DNA from: Tetrapyrgos nigripes
Lineage: Eukaryota; Basidiomycota; Agaricomycetes; Agaricales; Campanellaceae
Reading direction: 5' to 3'
DNA: 64,000 nt
Assembly: GCA_013368315.1 (NCBI GenBank)
Contig: JAACJM010000064.1
Coordinates: forward strand, 1 to 64,000
This document shows positions 56,501 through 64,000 of the stretch, piece after piece. The position numbers and the translations under genes are program-made. How positions within the stretch are numbered: position 1 is the first letter of the stretch; each line of letters opens with the position of its first letter. The notes beneath the pieces are model-generated. The model made no database searches, was not told the origin of the DNA, and worked only from the letters and a program-made list of their open reading frames with translations.

Positions 56501-59500
56501 CCGTTGGTAAATATTTCCATAGGTCGCTGAACTAGATCCACCATTAAGGAGTACTGGAAGAAACAGTGAGATTTGGAACTCAACGTCGTAGCACAGATAG
56601 CAGATACTTACAGTCGCAAGGCAAGAATCTTTCGCTTGTTCGGCTTTAACCTGGCCCAGAGCAGAACCGATAATGAAGAACGTCAACTGTATCCACCACT
56701 CGAAAAGCTTCTTCGCTATGCGAATGTATGGAGGGGCAAGTAGATCTGTTATGATGTACACAACCGAATCCACAATTGGGTCAGTGACTAGACGTATTGC
56801 TCGTATGGGCAAGTGCAGAATGTGAAGGGCGCGATATGGGTCCAACTTCAAGGAAGGAATCAGTAAGGTCTAGGGACGAAATGATTATCACTCACAGAAA
56901 GCAAAGCCGTGCATTTACCGATAGTGAAGGGTATCCAAACACCAACACCGATAGCAGTGTCAAGAACGAAGATCATAAGGGCAGCCTACAGTATGACAGT
57001 TTAGTTAAGAACGTATTTTCTAAATGAAGAAGACACTGACATTTTGAAGAATTCCGTGTAAAGGTCCACGCATACCGATGGCTGAAATGATACAAGTCGT
57101 CAGTAATCGATACGAAGCTGATTTCATAGAGCTCACCTTCCATGGCACCTTCCATGTCATCTTCCACGTTACCTTCTAGGTCATCAGCCAGTCCCAGCAC
57201 TTCGTCATCTTGCTGCCCTGCTCCAGCCGGAAGAGGGCCGTTCATAGCCCCTTGTGCATTTGGATCTCCAGGCGCTGGGACACCCTGCGCTGCTGCGAGA
57301 GCACGGGCACGGGCACGGGCCCTTCCTCCTTGCAGCACATTACGTCTATGCCTTACAACGTTCTCATCCCCATCCCCGTCCCCATCAGAGTCAATATCAA
57401 TTTCGTCTTCAACTTCATCGTCATCGTCATCCTCGTCGTCAACATCTTGCACAGCATCTGCATCCAGCTGTATATGCTCCTCTCCCTCGACTCCCTCGAC
57501 TCCATCTTCCCCTTCATCTTCCGTCTCAGTCCATACTTCTGGACGATCCTCATCGGCTTCCCCGAAATACTTCTCCATTTCCTGCTCGCTCATCTCAGCA
57601 TCCAATTCGTCCTCCAACGTCTCCTCGTCTCCCTCGCCTTCAGGCTCGTCAGCAAGGTCTTGCTCTTCATCGTCTGAAGCATCTTTAGCATTAGCATCTT
57701 TTGGAGCAGGACCAACAGCAAAGTAGCCGCCCTCATCCAGATCATCTAATTCTTCTGGTGGCCGATAGGTAGCCAAACTCGGCGAAGCTAAAGGTGTCTT
57801 GGCTTTTGTCACACCAAGAGGAGTTGAAGGTTGAGAAAATGTAGCCGTTGGGCTCGTAGAGACGGGAAGCGTCGTGGTAGGTAGAGGAGGTCGTTTTACT
57901 GGTGTAAGAATGGGAATAGGGATATCCTGAACTAGGGGCTGAGTGGATGTCGAGGGTACAGAAGAACTCGTGAGAGTAGTGTTATCGGCACCATTGCCGA
58001 GGATATCAGGAGGAGCAGAGGACGAGGCCGATGCAGAGGCCGATGCAGAGGCAGGCGACATCATTGAAGGGCTAGTTTTGGGAGTAATGGAGAAGGGAAT
58101 CGAGGAAGTTGGTCTCTGCAATATGACATCTGGGAAGAATGACGGCGCAGCAAATGGCGATTGAGGAGACCCGGCATGACTACCTGAGGACGACGGAGAG
58201 GGAACCGTTGAGGAGATACCACCAGAAGAGCCTTCGGCTGAGTCTTTGCCATTTGTTCCTGGAACAGCAGGGAGACCACCAAGCTCATTCCTTCGTCTAG
58301 CTCCATTGTTTTTCGCCTGCTCTAGTCGCCTGGCAAAGTTTCTTCGCTTTTTCCTCTCCCTAGTCAAATTCTCGTCTTCGACATCGCCAACTGCCCTGAC
58401 TTCAGCTTCCATAACCAATTCTTTCCCTCTACGCATCCGGGCTTTTGCAGCGGCGTAACGATCCAGTTCTTCGTTCCTAGCCTCGTCTCGGATTGGAGCA
58501 AACTCTAATGCTGACCTCCCATTTTGAACAGCCACAGGAACGGTATCCCCTTCGCCTTCAAGCCCTTGTTCTCTTCTCTCTCTACGTTCGCGAGCCCTCT
58601 CCCTGGCATCTCTGTCATACTCCCTCAGTTCATCCAGTGCCCGCATCGCCTCCAACTGTTGTCTAGCCAATGCTAGACGAGCATTAAGATCCATGACTTG
58701 TCTGTTCAGATTACCATTTTCTCGGTTGGCATCTTGGCCCTCGTCTCCAGCCGCGGGCGGTGCTGCTGGGGGTGCAGGCGCCGGTGGCACTTGGAGAACC
58801 TGATCTCTTGGAGCAACCTGTACGTCGTCGTTATCATCAAAGATACCCGGTCGAGCATTTTGAGCGATCCATTCCCGCAGAAGAAAGATGGCAACGAATA
58901 CGATGACGATCAGAGAAGCGATGATTTGACCAGTGAATATATCTGACGAAAGAGCAATCCAGACTGGATGGTTAATGGTCCGGCTGACGACAGAGTTGAG
59001 AGTAGCGTTTGCGACTGGTGTGTCCGGGACAGATGAGGATTCCGCTGAGGAATTGGTGAAGGTGGGGTAATATTCCAGTAAATGTTGTATCAAGGGGTTG
59101 AACGGATTGATCTCTGCAGCGATGTTCTCAGATGGTGATGGATGAGATCTATTACTTATCCACCAAGCGCTAGAAACGACGTCAGACGTAACATCCATGA
59201 GAACGACATGGAGAAAACGCACGTTGTCTCCCCCATCGAGAAATACATACGCCACGACCAGACTATTATGAGAGGCACCAGAGCAAGCCAGACAAAAAGC
59301 ACGGTCACTGCTCTCAAAGCAAGCAATATCGTATAGAGAACTGATTGCAGAAGTCGCTTCGCCATGAGAATGGCTGGAAGCCTCGAAGGCATATCAGCAG
59401 CATAAACTAAGCAAAGTGATTAATGCCGTCTCTTGAAGCAGTCACATTGGAAAATACCTTTGGTAAATGCATACTGATGCTTGCAGACGTCGCACGTCTT

Positions 59501-59764
59501 CTTTTTGCTATGCGCGAGCCAGGTCGTCAAACTGTCAAAGGGAGCTCAGAGTTACTTTCGCCAGGAAGAGGGGTTGCACATACCAGTCCTGATGTATGTA
59601 ACGAATGGTTCCCGAGCATCTGCATGGGTGAAAAAGAGGCTGATCTGGTTCTGCTGGTGCGCTGCATATCCGACAAGTATCTTGGACAAAGGAACACTGG
59701 GTATCAGTAGGCGCTTTGTGTGAGACTTTGTGAGCAATTCACCTTGTTCTTCAGCCTCTTGCAT
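53596..59764 (-). CDS. Doa10/SSM4-type RING-CH E3 ubiquitin ligase
   Basis: This is the large ER/inner-nuclear-membrane ligase of the ERAD-C pathway (yeast Doa10, human MARCH6/TEB4). Exon 1 is 22 bases (59764-59743, MQEAEEQ). The next exon starts at 59680 and gives the RING-CH finger: DTCRICSAPAEPDQPLFHPC, RCSGTIRYIHQDC, then WLAHSKKKTCDVCKHQYAFT (C4HC3 ligands all present). Many membrane segments follow (SVLYTILLALRAVTVLFVWL, IIASLIVIVFVAIFLL). A long acidic, low-complexity cytosolic loop (about 57100-58800) follows them, then the TEB4-domain region and further helices (RALHILHLPIRAIRLVTDPI; FEWWIQLTFFIIGSALG; ALIIALYLNILTVG; IGPVTIGLTAMILLPGLLFA). The C-terminus is a charged tail ending EDEAAKD. 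At least ten introns are present. Boundaries inside the gene are approximate, and the junction after HQDC could include one extra residue. Confidence 0.9.
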
Positions 59765-62700
59765 AACAAAATGGAAGAGAAATTTTTAAAGAGCGTGTAC
59801 TGTCAGTCGTAAACAACTTTCTGAGAACAGATACTAGCGTCGCGTGCGCTGTCGGGAGGGTGAAGGCAAGCAGGTGTCACGTCACGCGTCACACTTGACT
59901 CAAACTCGGCCGTAAAGATTCGTCATTCTTCTAGATACTACACTTCGCAGTACAACACATGCGTCATAACCGTCGAAAGATCCTCGCCAATATTGAAGCC
60001 AGAGTGTCCCAAGACACCTAGCTTTCACCCAACTTGCACCTAGCAAGTCAGGACATCGTCCAGTGACTCTGAAATCGTGTAAAAAAACATTGCATTGGCA
60101 AAGAGGATGGAGCAAAGTGAGTTAAACGACCTTCCGCATCCCATCCCATCCAGGTCCTGCAGAGCAAATAGCGAGGCCAGCTATCACGTCCCGTATCTAC
60201 GAACAGCCAACGAGAGTCAGGGTCTTGATGAGAGAAAAGGCGAGACAGAAATATGAGCCTTGCGGTTCCTGTAAGGGAAGGAGAGGTGGTCTTTGGGACG
60301 AAATCAGACAGAGCTTTCAACGCGATGGCTCAAAGTTTTTCAACTCATGGTCTTCGCTAGCTTCGTTGGCCCTTAGCAATGTCCGATTCTCCATCACATA
60401 ATAACGAATTTCGTTGTTATGAGAGGCATCCGGGCAATTCCACGGATACCATGAGAGTCTTGAGAGAGAATCGGGCTGCTGCAAATATATAGAAAGCTCA
60501 GCAACTAGAGACCTTCGCTGAGAATCAACAGCCAACGAGACGAGTACAATGTTATGGCGTTTTGAAGCAGCTCCAAATATGAGACTGGAATTGCGATCAA
60601 TAGTCATCATGACAGCAACCTAAAAGAGGACACACTAAATCTAATAACCCTGAGGATGTTGCTACCATTCGGAAGAAAGAAAGCGCCTGGCAGTGATTCA
60701 CGTCCAATACCGATATCGACCCGAGCTGAGAATTTACTCAGTTCGATATTAGCAGGAGATGAGCAAGTGCTCAGAACAGGAAAGCAGCAAATACACGGAA
60801 AGATGCCAGCATAATGGTATCCAAATGAGTTGCCAGTGCAAAATCGGTGCCACCTCTCCCGGTCAGTGCTAGTGGTGTCAGCCGTGAGGCCTTGAGGATT
60901 TGATTGACGATGTCTATTTCGCGCAGATTCTGAATACTTGCAGGACTGCATGTATATCTACAGTCTACTGCACTGCTCTAGACAGACGAGATAAGACCAT
61001 TGGTCAGAGCGAAGCGTCACCGCCGTCGCTCCGTGTCTGCGAGTGGCGTTGTTGGAGGGTGGCGGTGCTCTAACACCTTGACCACATATTATTGTGTACA
61101 TCCCTCACTCAACCCCTCACCGAGGTCATTGAAGCCCGGCCGAAAAAACGAGGACCTCGGATTTCTCCTTCAGGATATACCTTGGAGCCACAAGTTCTAC
61201 TTGAACTAGGACAAAAAGGTCGCCCCAGTCACTCACTCTCATGTTCCCGAAATTCATCTACTCCCGCAACCGGTCTTCTTGCCAATTCCTAGGGCTACGC
61301 GGAAGCTGTATAGGCCTTCAACGTTCACGGAATAGAATAAACACCTCTTTCATCTCCGTGGAACACGTTCCATGAGTAGTCTGGAAGTCCAGTATATTAC
61401 TTAGATGCCGGTCAACAAAATTCCCTTTCTTTTGCTCGATCTCGGTTACAATCAGATCCCGCTCTTCCTCAAGAGTCAAGCCTCTCTTTTTGGGCAAAAA
61501 CCTCAGTTACTTGACCCACCTCAAATCGCAATTCGGGCTGGAAATTTATTTCTTTCCAATGAATAAATACTACGCAGCGTCTCCATGATGGGCTCTATCT
61601 CTCGTTTGCTCATGAACCCAGCACCTGGACCTATACGTTATATTTTGGTCAGGTCTGAATCCCTTCAAGAACGCATTGACCAGCCTGAACTGGTTCAAGA
61701 AATAATGTCTTCCGGTGAATTTATACCTCAGCTATGTCACAGTGAGCTTTTGAAGGATCGGGGTGAGGAGGAGAGCAATCTTGTTTCGTCGACGTGACAT
61801 GTCCGACACAGTGGGGATTTAATTCAATTCGTCGGTAACGGGTAACGTACCGCTCATCAAGGTCGCGCCACTTTCCAAGCTGAACCTGAACTGAACAAAA
61901 AGCAAGCCCAAGTCTTTGAATCTCGGTGCCATCCGTCCACCTCCCGTTCCTACTTGCATGACGGAATCCTTAACGACACGGTCCGTCTCCGTTTTTCCAG
62001 ATGCTTGGCATCCAATAAGGGGCCAACAACCCGAGTTTAGTCGGTAATTTCCTTGAGCTGGAGAGTCAGCTAAATGCAGTAAACGGCTTACTCTGTATGG
62101 ATAACGACAGCAACCGGCGCAGATAAACGAATCTGGAAGGTGTACTTACCAATGTTGCACTGTCGGGTTGAGGGCTCCCCGACTGTTCGCGAGAGCGATG
62201 CTAGCAATGTCGTCGGCAAAATATCTCTCTCTCGTCACAATAGCAGTCTACTGAGTAGACTTGTTGAGCAGAGAAGAGTTCCTGTTCATCGTCGTTTCCA
62301 TTGTTCAATCGTCCCGCCGAAAAATGGAATACAAATTCAGATAGGAATCGCCGACTTCAATGCCGCTTTGTGTTGTTTCCCTGAGGATTGGTGAGCAGAT
62401 GTAAGGAGTGATTTGGGACGCCACAAGACCAGTCTCGTGCCACTGATTTCTCCGACCGAGGTTCGGAGGTTCTCATGCAGGAGCTGAGTTACTTGAAACC
62501 GGAGCGATGTAATTCCAGTGGTCGAGTCGGGACCCATTTTCCTAGAATGGCAGACCGACGCGGCTTCAAGTTGGGAGGCTGAGCAACCCGAGCCTAGCGA
62601 AAATGCCATCGCCCTGAATACGGGCGGGTGACGAGCGGTCAAAAATGGATCTACTTTATTCTGGCGCTCGATCCAACACGCAGACAAACTACGAAGACGT

Positions 62701-64000
62701 GGCGAGTTAGGTCTACCTCAGGCTGGGTCTCGCCCGCTCTATCCTGATCACCCGGTGCGGGGTAGAAGCGGCATTCTACGGGCCGTCCAGGAAGAGAAGA
62801 ACGGTAAACAGAGATGCCATGATTGAGCGTTTCGCGACTGCCCACTGCATAGACCAGAGCTCGGGCCAGAAAAGTGTGTTACACGAGAATGCTCTGAAAG
62901 CCTGATACGAGAGCGGCCAGATGTATACCTCGTGCGTGCCTCCTGCCTATGCCAACCCTCTACGTCCTCAGACCTGCTGCGTGTGGACGTTGACTCCCAG
63001 AAGCACCTTTAGGTCATCTTGATATAGCTTTTGAAACAGATATGAAGTTGAGAATACACGATGTTACCTCGACGCTGACTAGTATCATGCCAAGGATGAC
63101 TAAGTATAATGACTGCGGACAGAAATTTCGTCGTTTTGGAAGATCATAACGAACATCGATGACTTCAAGCTGAACAGTGCAGTTGAGGAATCTTGATGAA
63201 TTTCCGGAGGAATACTACTACCTGCATTGAATGATTTTCTATCTCTTTGAGGCATGATAGAGATGGCTGAGAGCTCTCTTGCCACTTCCAAAGCTGGCAC
63301 TCTACGGAGTCGAGCTTGAGTTGGCGATTTGAGTCCGACACTGACCATGGCGTCTGTTCTTCCGTCATAAGTAAGTAAGGTGGCTCATGTAAGAGGTGCA
63401 ACAAGGGCCACTACCTGAGGCCTGAAGATCAGGGTACTGCCTCAGCAACGCCGCACTCAATCTTATTACCTTCTAACACGTGTATAAAACCGAATTGGCA
63501 TTGTACGCAGATCGTACGCACTAAAGTCCCATCAAAATGGAATGATTTCGAAAAAGCCATCCTACGTATCAGCAAACACGCGTCGTTATATACTATGAGT
63601 AGATACTTACTTGAAATCGACAGTGAACTCCGGCACGGAAACTCATAGCTTTCCATAGGCAGTTAGCTGGCAGCGCCACATCCAAGGCAAAACACGCGGT
63701 TGAGGCAAGAATCATCGTCTAAAAATGACAGAGCATAAGAGCAGCCGAAATGAGGCTGGAGCACGAGCAAAGCCTGGAATGCATAGCCTATGTACATGAT
63801 ATTCGAAATGAAATCGCCCACTCAGGCAGATTAGTAGCATGAGCGGAGTTTCATTCAGTGGCTTAAAGACGGCCTTTAGCCCGCTAAGTGAAGACAGCGT
63901 TTCGAATATATCACGAAATACTCTGTAAATGTTGAAAGTTGTCAGCATGAAATGATACGTGCTAGTACTAGATCTCGGTATCGAACCCGAAATGGCTCTG
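59765..64000. other. 4.2-kb terminal region without a defensible gene
   Basis: Adjacent minus-strand frames at 60951-60607 and 60610-60317 are open but have no recognised domain. At 63948-63429 the minus strand gives a hydrophobic segment (ILASTACFALDVALPANCLW) followed by a good donor GTAAGT. This may be part of a membrane protein extending past the window end. At 61406-61800 plus-strand frames (KIPFLLLDLGYNQIPLFLKS; QPELVQEIMSSGEFIPQL) look weakly protein-like without a family. I annotate none of these as genes. Confidence 0.4.

Noticed and set aside
57142..57726. Long plus-strand open frames, serine-rich, at 57142-57726 and neighbours.
   Set aside because: They are antisense to the acidic GAT/GAG/GAC-rich loop of the Doa10-type gene; serine-rich frames arise automatically opposite Asp/Glu codons.
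60317..60951. Two adjacent minus-strand frames that could be a two-exon gene.
   Set aside because: No domain, and no splice pair joins them convincingly; they overlap at a stop.
63950..64000. A tRNA T-arm-like sequence ('ggtatcgaacccgaaa', on the minus strand 'cgggttcgatacc') at the window end.
   Set aside because: The 5-bp stem that should flank the loop does not pair (mismatches at two of five positions), and the rest of the gene would lie outside the window.
1..64000. CRISPR arrays, operons, bacterial ribosome-binding sites.
   Set aside because: Intron-rich eukaryotic genes with no regularly spaced repeats; the only multiple repeats are the ones listed.

Overview
This window is nuclear DNA of a filamentous basidiomycete fungus, most probably a mushroom-forming agaricomycete. 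Genes are split by many short (about 50-60 bp) GT-AG introns. Diagnostic families are an HD1-class (TALE) homeodomain protein like those of the B/A mating-type loci, a White Collar-1-type blue-light receptor without a GATA zinc finger, tandem GH12 glucanases, and LINE-type retroelement debris with a tyrosine-free RNase H. All annotation was done by reading the sequence and joining exons by eye. Splice sites given to the base were checked for reading-frame continuity but not against transcripts.

Layout. 1-8.3 kb: an HD1-like homeodomain gene, then three related F-box/leucine-rich genes; one is intact, one carries a single frameshift, and one is a truncated, doubly frameshifted relic. 8.6-11.5 kb: an F-box/WD-repeat gene and the ribosome-assembly factor RPF2, head to head with only 80 bp between start codons. 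11.7-16.8 kb: an AroM-family protein, a small unknown protein and an App1-type phosphatidate phosphatase. 25.7-35 kb: a GFA/CENP-V-type zinc protein, a gene-poor stretch, the tRNA 2'-phosphotransferase TPT1, ribosomal protein L10 (uL16) and the WC-1 photoreceptor. 36.1-40.3 kb: a tandem duplication carrying two intact secreted GH12 glucanases. 41.5-45.3 kb: an RTC4-domain protein. 51.9-59.8 kb: the mitochondrial supercomplex factor RCF1, an unresolved small gene and the large Doa10/SSM4-type RING-CH ubiquitin ligase. 59.8-64 kb: no gene that I can defend.

The most striking structure is a large inverted duplication. The left arm (about 16.87-25.45 kb) and right arm (about 43.65-51.71 kb) face each other across about 18 kb of unique genes. 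Each arm carries, in mirrored order, a decayed class III adenylate cyclase catalytic domain, a cytochrome P450 gene, retroelement debris and RTC4 coding sequence. The right arm holds the complete RTC4 gene, while the left holds only an internal fragment. The arms have decayed independently: a P450 frameshift, a 34-bp tandem duplication and a 5'-truncated LINE insertion with target-site duplication are left-only, while a cyclase stop codon and an internal retroelement deletion are right-only.

There is no operon logic here. Housekeeping genes (RPF2, L10, TPT1, RCF1, Doa10) are interspersed with accessory or fast-evolving genes (F-box paralogs, P450, GH12, AroM, retroelement debris).
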